A stretch of DNA of 64,000 bases from Berghia stephanieae (lineage: Eukaryota > Mollusca > Gastropoda > Nudibranchia > Aeolidiidae). Below the pieces are notes generated by a model. The model saw only the letters and a program-made list of their open reading frames with translations, was not told where the DNA came from and made no database searches. Shown here in pieces: positions 24,235 through 35,840 of the stretch; the stretch's first letter is position 1, and every line of letters starts with the position of its first letter. The stretch is taken from assembly GCA_034508935.3 (NCBI GenBank), contig CM067445.1:20886723-20950722 (forward strand), given 5' to 3'. The position numbers and the translations under genes were made by a program.

Positions 24235-24600
24235 GTCATTGAGAGGATCTTCCCTTGCCAACTGCCCAAACTGTGTCAGCCCGTCCAGTCATGTGTCTAT
24301 CACGAGACATGCCCATTCTTTGATGTTGTCTGTCCAGAATTTCATTTGTCTCTCACCTTTTCTTCGTCTTTGCAATTTTCCTTGCATAACCATAATTGTC
24401 AGTCTCGACAACCGCTCTAACTCTCAGGTCCTCATTTGAGATTGTATTCGGCCAGAAAATCTTGAGGATTCGTCGTAAACATTTGTTTTGGAATACCTCA
24501 AATTTCTGGATGATGTTTTCTGTGATCTTCCAGCACTTGAATTCATAAAGCAAAATGCTCAGGACATTACTCTTAAAAATCTTGATTTCTTCCACGACTA
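24235..24600 (-). mobile_element. LINE reverse-transcriptase C-terminal fragment
   Basis: The minus strand encodes IKIFKSNVLSILLYEFKCWK, a two-residue-changed form of the common LINE phrase NSNVKSVLLYGCETW, then FQNKCLRRILKIFWPNTISN, a hallmark of the region after the RT domain. Past a frame change it continues RQMKFWTDNIKEWACLVIDT with a later stop. It sits in the intron between GPCR exons 2 and 3. It is 5'-truncated and decayed. Confidence 0.75.
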
Positions 24601-26146
24601 CTTGTCATAAAACTCCTCTTCCGCCCAATTTCCAGGATTCGATATTTATTTATCTACTGGTAGATCCCAACTATCTGACTTTGTGTGATTGATAGGAGTC
24701 TTACAATCAGTGACATGGGATCTGCTCCGAATAGACGCATTATTCAATTGAAATCAATTTATTTTCTTTTAGGATTTAGCCAATAATTTACAAAATGTGT
24801 TGTCAACGTACAGGGAAAATGAGAAAAGAGAAATAAAGTAAATGAAACCAACAGAACATTATGGTAATACTAACAATAGTATTTAAAATGATAATGATGA
24901 ACTAACAATGTTTGAAGAAAAATGAAGACTCCTACTGCACATCATAAGTTTCCTGTTTCATTGAAATAAAAATTATTATTCAAATGCGTAATATTCGACA
25001 GTATTCAATTTTTCAGTGTTTTGCCAGCTGAAATTGACATTTTGTGCTCACCTTAAAAGGTAAAATGACACAGAGACATCTTTCAATGGACACCATTGCT
25101 GTGATGTAGCAGCTCACTCGCGAAAAGATGAAATGAGGCCATCCAGCAGTCACGAACAAAAATGTGATTGGGTCGAAGGGCAAACCTGGCGGATCCAACA
25201 ATGACAGGCCCCAGCAGATGCTGTTATAGAAGAAGTTAGAGGTTATCAAAATATCTATATTCAATTTCAAAAGTCTTTCTTACTTTCTTAACTACCATCT
25301 TGAAATCAAATGACACACGTTACATATCTAGATAGTAAATCACACAATTATTATCATGTAAAAAAGAGAATTGAAAAAAAAAATCCATTTACCAATCAGA
25401 TGATTTTGCCTCACTTGTTGAGTAAGGATTTAATTTATTATCAGTTTTTTTTATCATGCACTGAGAAAAGCTTTTTATACTATTTATTCATTTCTTTATC
25501 TCAAGGGACATAATATACCGTAATAAACGTAATTTAAGGCGATTATTACAATAGCATAAACATTGACATCGCCTAGACACATCTGGTTTTTACGTTTGTA
25601 TCCTGTTACATGAAGGAGGTCTTTTGAAAAAGACTGCTTACAGCAGCCACTCGAGTCTCACATTAAGGTTCAAATCCATTGTTAAAGTGAGAGTTATTGA
25701 TTCATATCACTGCAGTCATGGTATGAGGTAGATGGGATCTGGTTAATCCGATATCTTAATCTCAGAATTAGAGTTTTCTTTACGTTTTAAACCTCGTTTC
25801 TGACGTTACCTTTTCCTTGAGCAAATAACTTAATCTTTTTTGCTCGTTTTGTGACCCTACTGCGGACCCCAGGATTATTAAGGTCCTCTCTAGACTATAC
25901 TTTGATGAAAATTCTTTCAAAGAAGCCGAAGACCGTACATTTGATAACAGGAAGATAAATATGAAATGGCAGGTAATATAATTTAACCATCTACTCGCCA
26001 TCCTCATAAGCCGTCGCCAAATCACTCTATGATGAAATATGATAATTCAACAAATAAATGTCTGATGTAAAAAAAAAATACCGTCCCATTCCATTTTGTC
26101 GAATTGAACAAATTATATGTTAATGTTAATTATCTTGGAAAACAAA

Positions 26147-26216
26147 AGTGCCTGAAGCGGGGCTCTAATCTGAGACATCCCTGGTCATTGTGCAATACTT
26201 CGACTCACCATCAGTA
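26147..26216 (-). mobile_element. SINE family B head fragment
   Basis: AAGTGCCTGAAGCGGGGCTC then GTGCAATACTTCGAC is the antisense tRNA-like head of family B, without its body. Confidence 0.55.
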
Positions 26217-26536
26217 TGATCAGAAACAGAGAAGATAAAAGCCACAGGATCCAACATTTTATAGAATAGCAAGATTACAGAAATGATAACTTGAATAAAA
26301 AATCCAGGTGGCGGAAATCAATATTTAAGATGATGAACAATGAGGAGCAATCTCGGACTCCATCGCTTTATACGTTTCAAAGTTTATTCAATTTTAATTC
26401 AGACATTATGATGGCACCATACATGAAGGTGAAGAGAAATAGGTAAATGGAATAAAAAAATAAAACGATAACGTTAATAACCACAAAAACTACAACAATG
26501 TTAATACCTCCAATACTTACAATCGTAATAATAAAA

Positions 26537-26541
26537 TAATA

Positions 26542-26612
<71 letters not shown>
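26537..26612. repeat. (AAT)n microsatellite
   Basis: About 25 AAT units. Confidence 0.95.
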
Positions 26613-26613
<1 letters not shown>

Positions 26614-26879
26614 TTAAAAATAAAGAAACACCCTTGTGTACTTCAATTATTCCATGTCAAGGATTGTTATCTTTGAGTTCGAGAATTTTACGGCGTTTGT
26701 GACACCTTTAGGTTATTTCAGGGCCATTGAAAAGATAGAAAATGTATTAGATAGTCTAATTAGATAGTCTAAAAATATACTTTTGTCAAAGGCAAAATAT
26801 AAATGTTTGTTATCATGATGATATGCCTTTTAGATAGGTTACACGAAGCCTGTTTAAGTGTGTCTGTGAGTGTGTTTGT

Positions 26880-26996
26880 GCGTGTGAGGGTGTATACGTG
26901 GTTTCGCAATTTTTGTTTCATGTATGTCCGCTTGTGTATAATATGTATATGCTGTAACCAAATGAAAAATTGCCTTCATTGACAATAAAGATATTA
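26880..26996 (+). mobile_element. Possible non-LTR element 3' end before an ATT run
   Basis: The segment ends in CATTGACAATAAAGATATTATT and runs straight into a long (ATT)n tract. AATAAAG plus a simple-repeat tail suits the 3' end of a LINE or SINE. There is no coding evidence. Confidence 0.35.
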
Positions 26997-27006
26997 TTAT
27001 TATTAC

Positions 27007-27101
<95 letters not shown>

Positions 27102-27114
27102 TATTATATTATTA

Positions 27115-27160
<46 letters not shown>

Positions 27161-27228
27161 TATATTATTATTATTATTACTATTATTATTATTATTGTTA
27201 TTATTACTATTATTATTATTATTATTAC

Positions 27229-27280
<52 letters not shown>
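26993..27280. repeat. Long (ATT)n tract
   Basis: About 290 bp of ATT with phase slips; follows a retroelement-like 3' end. Lies in the first GPCR intron. Confidence 0.95.
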
Positions 27281-27281
<1 letters not shown>

Positions 27282-27764
27282 CAAGAGCTCTCCTCAGTGT
27301 ATTTAATTTGAGGTCGCTTAGAAGTCTCATTCAGAGACAATCAAAGGACCCTAACAACTGAAATACAATCATTTTTTTTTACAATTCATGGTATTCAAAA
27401 CAGTAATAACCACAAGAAAAAAGTAATACAATTCATTACCGAGAGATAATCTTACAAGGGAAGACACAAAACATTAATATTAAAATATACTGTTGAAAGA
27501 ATTAATATACATCTGACTGTCCCCACCCCTCCCAAAGCCAAGGACTCCGACCAGTGTCAGGACAAAGCATTGAATCTCATTCCGAGACAGAGATAGAAGG
27601 TCACATGGACAACATGCAAAGGGATAAGAAACACAGCATATGACCACCTGTCCACCATTCATTTTCTAGCATGATTTACAAGACAGCTCCCTCGAGTATT
27701 GATGTTATTAATGACATTGAACATGAGACCAGAAATAAACAGTTCAGATCTAGTTTTGTTTCAA

Positions 27765-27766
<2 letters not shown>

Positions 27767-27848
<82 letters not shown>
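27767..27848. repeat. (TA)n then (GA)n microsatellite
   Basis: About 28 TA units then about 12 GA units. Confidence 0.95.
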
Positions 27849-27896
27849 ACGTAGATGAAATATTGAACCTCATTTATCGCGGTTATCACGATTCTA

Positions 27897-27990
27897 CAAA
27901 CTATGTGGTCTTGTGATATGACACTCGCTTTCGGATCTGAAGGTCCTGGTTTCGAGCCTCGCTCGGCGCATAGTTGAGTTCTTGAAAAAA
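27897..27990 (+). mobile_element. SINE family A head fragment
   Basis: Only the tRNA-like head and GCGCATAGTTGAGTTCTTGA remain; an (ATT)n tract replaces the rest. Confidence 0.7.

Positions 27991-28051
<61 letters not shown>
27990..28051. repeat. (ATT)n microsatellite
   Basis: About 20 units replacing the 3' part of a SINE A copy. Confidence 0.95.
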
Positions 28052-28184
28052 TATTATCTAAGCAACGGGTTATTAAAAGTTTCCAGCCGGACAAGAAAAT
28101 AAGTATTAACTGCGTCACTTCAAATTATGTTAAACACCAAAACTGATTCACCAGGCTGAATTTAAAAATTACAATGGTCAAATT

Positions 28185-28280
28185 AATGAGGTGGCCGAGT
28201 AGATATGACCCATCACTGCACTATAACCGAGAGTTCTCGGTTCTAGCCCCGGATTGCGCGGAAGGGCGTAATTATTGATT
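28185..28280 (+). mobile_element. SINE family B-like head fragment
   Basis: GAGGTGGCCGAGTAGATATG and TCTCGGTTCTAGCCCCGGAT suit a tRNA-like head with a weak B box. Confidence 0.5.
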
Positions 28281-29204
28281 CAACAAACGGCTCGATGAAA
28301 AATAAAAAAAAAGTTTTAAAAAAAGGATCCAAAAATTAGAAACGATGGATATAAATATCATTCAAACATAAATCTTAATAGGGTCACACGAGTGGTGCAT
28401 GTCACCATAAAAATGATACTCGAAGAATAAGCTTAAAACGCCATTCTGTCGTCATGGGAGTTTTTCCTCTCGTAATATCGGTCTTTTAAAACTGCCAGCA
28501 TTTGCTTCAAAATTAGGCTAAAAACAAAGTTCTAAGACGGCCAAAAAGTGTTGTTCTTGTTGATTTTTTCCCTAAAAATTTCAGATTTGTTTGATGAGTG
28601 TTTTCATCTTTCATCTCCACGGGAACTGAACTACGCCGATTGGACTTATTCACAAGTGGCACCAAAATAACGGTGAAAGAAAGATCTTTCTTTTGGTATA
28701 ACTTTGAATTGTGTTTGCGGGAATTAGGTTCTAAAAATCATTAAAAAAATGAAATTCAAGAAAACATTAACAAAATAAATTATTTTCTATCTTCAAAAAA
28801 TTTATCAAATGAAAAACCGTCCTCTGTATTTGTTTAGCGTCAAAATTTGAGTCAGATCCGTTGTTTGGCGTAATTCATGTTGTTAACTAACCGAGCGCTC
28901 CAAATTCGAATTCCGTCATACAAACTCTTTGAAAGTTGTGTCGTAAACATCATTCCATCATTTCGAGTTCATACAAAAAACAATCTTACTAGTAGACGTC
29001 TATGTTATTTTTATATAAAGACTGATTATTTGTTAGTACTCATAACAAGCTTTAATATTACTGTTTTCTGTTAACTGTATTTCTTCCATTTTCTGTGATT
29101 CTTTTAAAGTTCCTTGTTTTTCCTTATTTATTTCCAATATCGAATTTGAAGTAGATATATTTTGGTGAAGATGCTAATTTGTTGTTCTAGTCTTAAACTA
29201 AACT

Positions 29205-29352
29205 TGAGCTTTTGTATAACGCAATATCCACTAAACGTGATCAAAGCGCATTACAAGGGGTCCCTAGTCAACAGCAACATTTAACATGTAGGACGAGACA
29301 GGACGCCTGGAGGCGATATCGAAATTTGTTTTCAGACAGATAACTTGATTTT
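29205..29352 (-). mobile_element. SINE family A, 3' half, antisense
   Basis: Contains AACGCAATATCCACTAAACG, ACAAGGGGTCCCTAGTCAAC and ACATGTAGGACGAGACAGGA. The head is missing. It lies in the first GPCR intron. Confidence 0.75.
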
Positions 29353-30227
29353 TGAGTTGTGGTTTCTCATTGTGCTCATAAATGTCTTATCTTAAACACA
29401 AGACCTAAAGAATTTGTAAGCTGTCTTAGTAGGTATGTTAATCTTTAAGTCACAAGTTGTTCATTTTACTAAAATTTTTAGTGTCGTGAGTCAGACGGCA
29501 CGTCTTGTACGATGTCAAAGTAAGAAATAAAAGTGTAGTGTCAAAAATCTGGTTCCAATCTCATTGGATGTGTAAAACCACTCTTCCGGAGGACTGGATA
29601 CATATCTTGTGTAATTCATCTTCTCACAGTGAGCATGGTGAGAGCTCACAGTGATGACATCTTCTTTTCTAGTCTAAATATATGCAGGTCGTCAATAAAC
29701 ATCTTCTATCCTCGACTGTTACGTCCCGTAATCTTAAGAATCTGCTACTAAAATAGTTATACCACCTTATGATTCAATATGTAACCTATTCATTGTTAGA
29801 ACTCCTTAGGACTGGTTGCATAAACACTTCCAAGGAAATTAAAATCGGAAGAGTAGAAGGTGCATCGTCACAACTTCTCTGCCCTACTGGTCATTGTCTC
29901 TAATTGTTTGCTTACCTACTTTTGTAGGACCCGTATTTTAATAGGAACAACATTGAAAGTATTTGTTACAATTTGAATATTCCAATGAAATTATGTATAT
30001 GCAATTGTTAAAAAGTTGTTGAAAAGTTGCTATTTTTAAATATCAACTTGTCACAATATTTTTTAATGAAAAAGATTTATAAGGTGTCAAAGAATTTTGT
30101 TTTGTTTTGCCTTGTTTTTGTTTTGTTTGTCCGATGTATTATGGTTTTATCGGAACAAACGCCAAAATCGGAGCTGGTCTTCTTTAAGTCATCTAATTTA
30201 TACTGGAAAATACCCTAAACTATTCGC

Positions 30228-30524
30228 AGCTAAATGGTTTTGTGGTATGACTCTAACCTTCGGATCGGAAGGTCCTGGGTTCGAGTCCGCTCTTAGCTCT
30301 CAGTCTTGAAAAAGGCTCTTTACTCACACTCACAGAACTCTCACCATGCTCAAGTGTAAAATGAGTATCTGACAGTTTACAGCGTTCTCTCTGTCGGGAA
30401 ATAATTGTAATATCTTCAGGCGTCATGATTCGTCCCATTTGTTAAGTGTTGCTGTAGGCTAGAGACCCCTTGTAAAGCGCTTTTAGCAAATTTAGTGGAT
30501 GTTGCGCTATATAAAAGCTCAAGT
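30228..30524 (+). mobile_element. SINE family A beside GPCR exon 1
   Basis: Head ATGGTTTTGTGGTATGACTC, B box GGGTTCGAGTCC, and end GTTGCGCTATATAAAAGCTC about 35 bp from the exon 1 donor, in the intron and antisense to the gene. Confidence 0.8.
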
Positions 30525-30964
30525 TTTTGGAACGTACATATTTTATTAAGATAGCTTACCTGCACCAGACTATAAAGACCACACTGATCAAATCAGACAC
30601 CGCAAGACACAAAAGACTGACGTTCACAACATCATTAACACCCATCTTAGCAAAGACGATAATGTTGATGATATTAGACAATGTCCCGAACACGCTGACG
30701 ATTGCATTGGCAATAACCAGTATGAACAGCTCGAAATAAAATCTGGTTGCATCAGAGACGATAGTTTTACCATGAAGACAGAATCATCAATATGTTTCTT
30801 GTCGGTAGAATGTCTTCCATGTGAACAGTTCTTGATGAAGAAATCTGAGAACGATCCGCAGTTCGGGGTCATTAAGCAGAAACACATTTCCAAATAAGAG
30901 GCCCGTGGTATACAATGAAGGATATTAGTATGAAAATTCGAAGTCAAGCCTTGACAGATAAAAG

Positions 30965-31026
30965 GATATTTTTATTATTATATTAGATTGTTATTATTTT
31001 TTACTACATTATTATTATTATTATTA

Positions 31027-31101
<75 letters not shown>

Positions 31102-31217
31102 CATCACCATCATCATCACATCATCATCATCATCATCATCATCGTTATCATCATCATTATCATTATCATCATTATCATCATCACCATCAGTATCATTATT
31201 ATTATTGTTGTTGTTAA

Positions 31218-31285
<68 letters not shown>

Positions 31286-31314
31286 TATTATTATTATTAT
31301 TATTATTATTTATA

Positions 31315-31362
<48 letters not shown>

Positions 31363-31490
31363 TATATTATTATTATTATTATATTATTATTATTATTATT
31401 TATTATTATATTATATTATCACTATTATTATTATCTAATATTCTTCTTCTTATAATTATTATTATCATTATCATTTATTATAATCAATAT
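30965..31490. repeat. ATT/ATC compound microsatellite
   Basis: Over 500 bp of ATT, with an ATC-rich middle (31100-31195) and ATTT slips. Frames across it are artefacts. Confidence 0.95.
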
Positions 31491-31987
31491 ATTATTGACA
31501 TTGGAGCACATACACTTTTACAACATTTTGTTTAATTCTTGATGTTTTAAAATTAGATTTAATGTCATCTTTGCTGACGGAAGGTCTGTCTTCGAAACAC
31601 CCATTGTTAAGTATTGTTTAGCTCCGAATCATTTTTATTGTTTTCTAAAGTATGTTTACGATTCTAGACTTCAGACAGCCCGCTATATCATCAATTTGTC
31701 TCATTATTCTCGATTAAACCGATCATTGTTTACATCAGACCAACTCCATAAGCCAATAAAAAAGCGGATCTTTTTCTATCTGCTCTCTCGATGATCTGTG
31801 GTGATATCATCAACAACATCTTGATACATAATAATCAACAGCCGCTGTCTACGAGCGTGGGTAGAAAATTTGAACTCAGTTTGATCTTAATTTTTTTAAA
31901 AAGCTGGTCCAGTTAAATTTCAAACCAGACAAAATTTCTCATTCTTCTTTGAAAGTGCCGTCATTGTGCATTGGATCAACATGTATA

Positions 31988-32142
31988 TATAATGTAATAT
32001 GCAGGTCTGACATATGAGCGCAATTATGGGCCTAGTTTAACATTGTTGTAATTAACAATATTTTGCCTCGTGTTTTGAGATTTCCGTTACAACAATGAGC
32101 CCATAAAGAATTGGGTAACAGACCTGCAAATAAGTGCACGCC
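31988..32142. mobile_element. Foldback MITE family M1 copy
   Basis: TGCAGGTCTGACATATGAGC, GGGCCTAGTTTAACATTGTT, GTTACAACAATGAGCCCATA and ACAGACCTGCAAATAAGTGC. Confidence 0.8.
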
Positions 32143-32851
32143 GGACAAGCTAATTGTGCCCAGTTTAATTACATTTTAATCCAAAAACCTCGTTTTCCTT
32201 ATCCGTGTCATTCACGTTGGTGTTATAAAAAAGTCTACCCCGTTAGATCGGGAAGAAATCGAAATCTACAAATTATTGCCAACCCCAAACAGAGCTGCTT
32301 TGTGGTTGCAGCCAGGTGTTCGTCTATTTATTAAAACATCAAATCGTTTTCTCATATTATATGTTTTCTCTTTTATAGATCACAAAGCTTGGGAAAATAA
32401 TTAATAACTTTTGACTCCTCATTCATATTTCTTGGACAGTGAGTGTACAGGGTAACCCAAAACTAATTAAAACCAGCTTTGTTAAAACCAATATATAAAA
32501 TCATAAAGATGTATTGATCCAAATTCGTGCTCAGATTTAAAACGAACGTAAAATGTGCCCGAGATTTTACCAAGGTAAAACCATTTCCAATTTATTTTTT
32601 CTTCCGGCATTTCCTCTTAATGAACGACAGTGTACGAATTATTATGCAAAGCACGATTTTGGATTTGTTTATTTTTAATCAATTATAATAGAAAACATTT
32701 AGATCTACTGTTAATTAACTTTTAAAGATGGTCACATTATCTATGAAAGAAATCAGCTGCAGAAGAAACGTTCCCAGCAAGGCTTAACGCAAGATTTCTT
32801 TTGAAAATCAAAATAATCTGAAATTTTGCATCGAAATGAGCTTTCGATCTT

Positions 32852-33005
32852 CGTGAACATATATGCAGGCCTGACACCCGAACGCACTTATGGGCCTAGT
32901 TTAACATTGTTGTAATGGACAATATTTTGCGTCATTTTTTAAGATTTCCATTACAACAACGAGCCCATAAGGAATTGGGTTATCAGACCTGCAAATAAGG
33001 GTACG
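32852..33005. mobile_element. Foldback MITE family M1 copy
   Basis: TGCAGGCCTGACACCCGAAC, GGGCCTAGTTTAACATTGTT, CATTACAACAACGAGCCCAT and TTATCAGACCTGCAAATAAG. Closely similar to the copy at 32.0 kb. Confidence 0.8.
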
Positions 33006-33329
33006 TCGCTTTCGATAAAAAGATTGAAAGCGGAATTGCTTATTATTTAGTCATTCGTTTTATGAGAAGAGAGAGGGTGAGGGTGGCGAATGGGTTGGGT
33101 TTGTTGACTACGTCTAAAGATTATTTTCATACGCAACTTATGCTTTAAGAGACCATTTTACTCAACATGATTTGATAAAAGTTTAAATCCACCTCTTACT
33201 GCAATGACTTGTGTCTCCGAGAAGCATATTAATTGATATCAGCTTTAAAAAAATGGAGACCAGGGTAATAAATACACCAATGAGATCATAATAATTATCA
33301 GATTGTAAATAAGTGCAAGTAGGTTCTAA

Positions 33330-33605
33330 TAAATCAATAAACAAAAATGAATATAACAGCTTAAAAAATAGCTAAATACAAGACACTGTACGTTTCGGGC
33401 ACAAGCCTTTCTTCAGCCAACAACACAAACAAATAAACAAAATAAATTGTTTTTGTTGTTGGCTGAAAAAAGCTTATGAGCCTGAGAAGTTCCGTGTTTG
33501 GTATTTTATTGTTGTTTTTTTTTTAAAAGCTGCTATTTTCATTTTTGTTTATTGTTTCTGACTGTCTACAGCTTCTAGTAGCTTAGAGTCACTTTGTTCT
33601 AATAA
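33330..33605. mobile_element. Foldback family M3 copy
   Basis: Inverted arms GTACGTTTCGGGCACAAGCC and GGCTGAAAAAAGCTTATGAG around TTGTTGTTGGCTG; flanks AATAAACAAAAATGAA and TTCATTTTTGTTTATTG. A second copy is at 48.5 kb. Confidence 0.75.
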
Positions 33606-33802
33606 TAATAATAAAATTGAGTCGTCGTTTAGAATGACACCAAAAAGCATAAATTCAACGATGGGGAATTCTGATTGCTTTCTCGAGAAATGATGCATTC
33701 AGTTTGCCGGCATGGGAAATAATCCAGAAAAATATCTTTGGTATTGTATATATTTCCTTGGTTATATTCCCTGATTATTTACTATTAACTGAAGAAGAAG
33801 AA

Positions 33803-34050
33803 AAATTACGCCTTCCGCCACGGAATCATTAGATACCGTCGCCTCGGCGTTCCACGAGGGAATATAGATAATCCATTAAAGAAGATGTCTAATGTCATCA
33901 GGAATAATCCACGTTGTCCAAAGTGAGCAACTTTGGGGTTAATAATACTGCCCAAGGAAAATGAAACGAAAGTGTCTGAAGCGGGGCTCGAACCAAGAAC
34001 CTTCCGGGTCACAGTGCAACATCTTAACCACCCGGCCACTTCGCCCCCCC
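33803..34050 (-). mobile_element. SINE family B, antisense copy
   Basis: On the minus strand: GAAGTGGCCGGGTGGTTAAG, GTGACCCGGAAGGTTCTTGG with the B box GGTTCGAGCCC, TTGGGCAGTATTATTAACCC, GACATTAGACATCTTCTTTA and a GGCGACGG end. A run of ten C marks its head side. Confidence 0.8.
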
Positions 34051-34195
34051 CCCCCTGGTAGACCATTTTGAATAATTTATTCAACTCTTTAACCTTTTGA
34101 ATGCAGTCTTATACAACAATGGTCGGCGGATCAAACCTCTGAAGTCTGGATTTTCACGATCGGCGGATCAAAACTCTGAAGTCTACATACAAGTT

Positions 34196-34263
34196 TTACG
34201 CACCATGTTTTATTTAATTTTGTGTGGAATCAGATCAAAATTAAATAAAACATGGTGCGCAAA
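34196..34263. repeat. Short perfect-arm hairpin
   Basis: GCACCATGTTTTATTTAATT and AATTAAATAAAACATGGTGC are exact inverted arms around TTTGTGTGGAATC. CGGCGGATCAAA occurs twice just upstream. Confidence 0.8.
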
Positions 34264-34721
34264 ATAAATGCGATAAATAGAGCTAATGATCTATAACCAC
34301 ATTATAACAATAAGACCATTAACCACACCAATTCTAGTTATCAAAGTTGTAAATAAGCTTGGACCTGAAGTGTTGCTAAATTGTCCTTAACAGCGACGAA
34401 GCCCTGATTTGCGGTCGATTAACCTATCAAGTAATTTTGTAATGACTGAGGCTTACTTCAACTTTTTGGTTCTCTAATATGGATATCATTGTATTTTGTT
34501 TATCAATGAATTGAAACTCTCAAATGTATAAAGTTGGACATCCCAAATAAATGTAAATAGAGATAATTATACTACGAATATTGACTATGACACTTTTTTA
34601 TGTATTTGATATTTAATACTTAGTATTATCTAGTAACATTGAAGTTGTTTACAATATAATTTTGATAAATTGTATCTATGCATGACAGTAACACGGAGCA
34701 TTTAAAGGCTTTTAGAAGCTA

Positions 34722-35010
34722 CTAGTAAAAAGCCCGCAATTTCGCGGGGAAAGAACTATTTTCATTCGATATTGTACCCGCCATCATTTAATGAGGGCAG
34801 ATTGGTAAACAACGTTGTCTGTGTAACTTGGTACATCCTCTGATGATTTTTTGTGTAGCCCAACATTAAGTGTAAGCCACTATAGACTCTGAACCGTGAC
34901 ACAGCAATTTGAACTTTCACAAATCTATCAAGGTTTGTTCTAGAGTTTTTAAAATATGATGACAAATTGAATAAATAAACGCCTGACAGAAGATCAACGG
35001 TGAACATACA
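34722..35010 (-). mobile_element. Probable Helitron 3' end
   Basis: On the minus strand a hairpin (CCCGC, loop GAAATT, GCGGG; 34748-34733) is followed 7 nt later by CTAG at 34725-34722 and then T. A short GC hairpin about 10 nt before CTRR, inserted next to T, is the classic Helitron 3' terminus. Adjoining sequence (34762-35007) has an 81-codon frame (VTQTTLFTNLPSLNDGGYNI), perhaps fortuitous. I could not place the 5' end (expected TC). Confidence 0.55.
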
Positions 35011-35029
35011 AAATGAAAGAATACTGGGG

Positions 35030-35840
35030 ATGTAGGAGCTTTTGGAATGTCTCCCCTTTACTTAACTTATGGAAAAAACAAAAACCCTAGCATCTTTACT
35101 AAGACTTATGACTAACCCTAATAGAAAAAAATCCTTCGATCTAGAGCTAACCCTAATAGAAAAAAAACCCTAGGACTGCTTTGCACTACCTTTCAATACT
35201 TAACAAATCAAAATGGCGGCTGAAAATCAAAATAATGGTCAAACTCGATCTGTCAACTTTTGGTTGTTCGTCCTGTCGAAAAACGCCAAATAACTGACAA
35301 CTTTTTACAGTGACGAAATTGGTTGTTTTTGAGAGTGTTGGTGTTGTCGGTACGTATTTTATGATATCCGTGTGACTCAACGAACATTCAAACTGACTTT
35401 AAATTATAAAAGGAAATCAAGTTATCTGTTTATCTATCTGTAAAAATACATTTCTAATTTTCAAATCTTTCAGTAGGTTGTGCGCCGTATAATTTTTTTA
35501 TTGACTCAAATAAGCACAATGTTCTCCACAAGGCTATATTTTTTAAAGAAAGGATCAGCTCTTTAACGATACAATACGACAACAGTAGGATAAAGATTTG
35601 AATTTATAGGTAATCTTCCCGCACATTCTTGCACTGCCTTTGAACAATTTTAATATCCTCTTTTGAATTTATGCAGATTGCAGATCGATGAAGTAAATAA
35701 CAATTCATATATTGCACGCAAATAATGATATTGTCACTCTTATAATTTCATGAAAAACTGTGAGTAAATTTGAATAACAACAATAATATGGTTATTTTCA
35801 ATCTAGACCGATACAAAACAATTTATAACGGGGGTTCCTA
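35030..35840. other. Noncoding region upstream of the F-box gene
   Basis: It contains two AACCCTAATAG motifs with A-tracts at 35110-35175 that look like interstitial telomere-type repeats. No gene or clear TATA box is seen. It may include Helitron body and the promoter of the F-box gene. Confidence 0.4.

Larger units (their letters stand above)
25260..30227. other. First intron of the GPCR relic, repeat-rich
   Basis: Besides the SINE, LINE-tail and microsatellite entries, about 28300-29200 and 29350-30220 show nothing recognisable. Confidence 0.45.
23445..30783 (-). pseudogene. Chemosensory-type rhodopsin-like GPCR, three exons, probably a pseudogene
   Basis: Exon 1 (30783-30560) carries TM1-TM2: FYFELFILVIANAIVSVFG, LSNIINIIVF and LLCLAVSDLISVV, with the N and D typical of class A receptors. 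Exon 2 (25220-25052) carries TM3 with SIERCLCVILPFK in the DRY position. Exon 3 (24128-23445) carries VKEIITPKR, TM4, TM5, a Ser-rich third loop, TM6 (VVRMLVIICVMFVICYAP) and, after stops, TM7 with FNSSFNIVVYYTMSSKF. Junctions are GT-AG and phase-consistent. This wording matches the chemosensory receptors described in Aplysia and related gastropods. TM7 stays in the TM6 frame, but TAA and TGA follow CYAPM, then an ATA run and another TAA. The exon 1 frame opens just after a TGA with no ATG; a nearby ATG (30773) is in another frame. A truncated receptor cannot be excluded. Confidence 0.82.

Noticed and set aside
30624-30947. 107-codon minus-strand frame over GPCR exon 1
   Set aside because: It is out of frame with the TM1-TM2 reading, which carries the receptor motifs.
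30988-31455. Frames of poly-Tyr, poly-Ile and poly-Leu
   Set aside because: Pure translation of ATT/ATC microsatellite in several frames.
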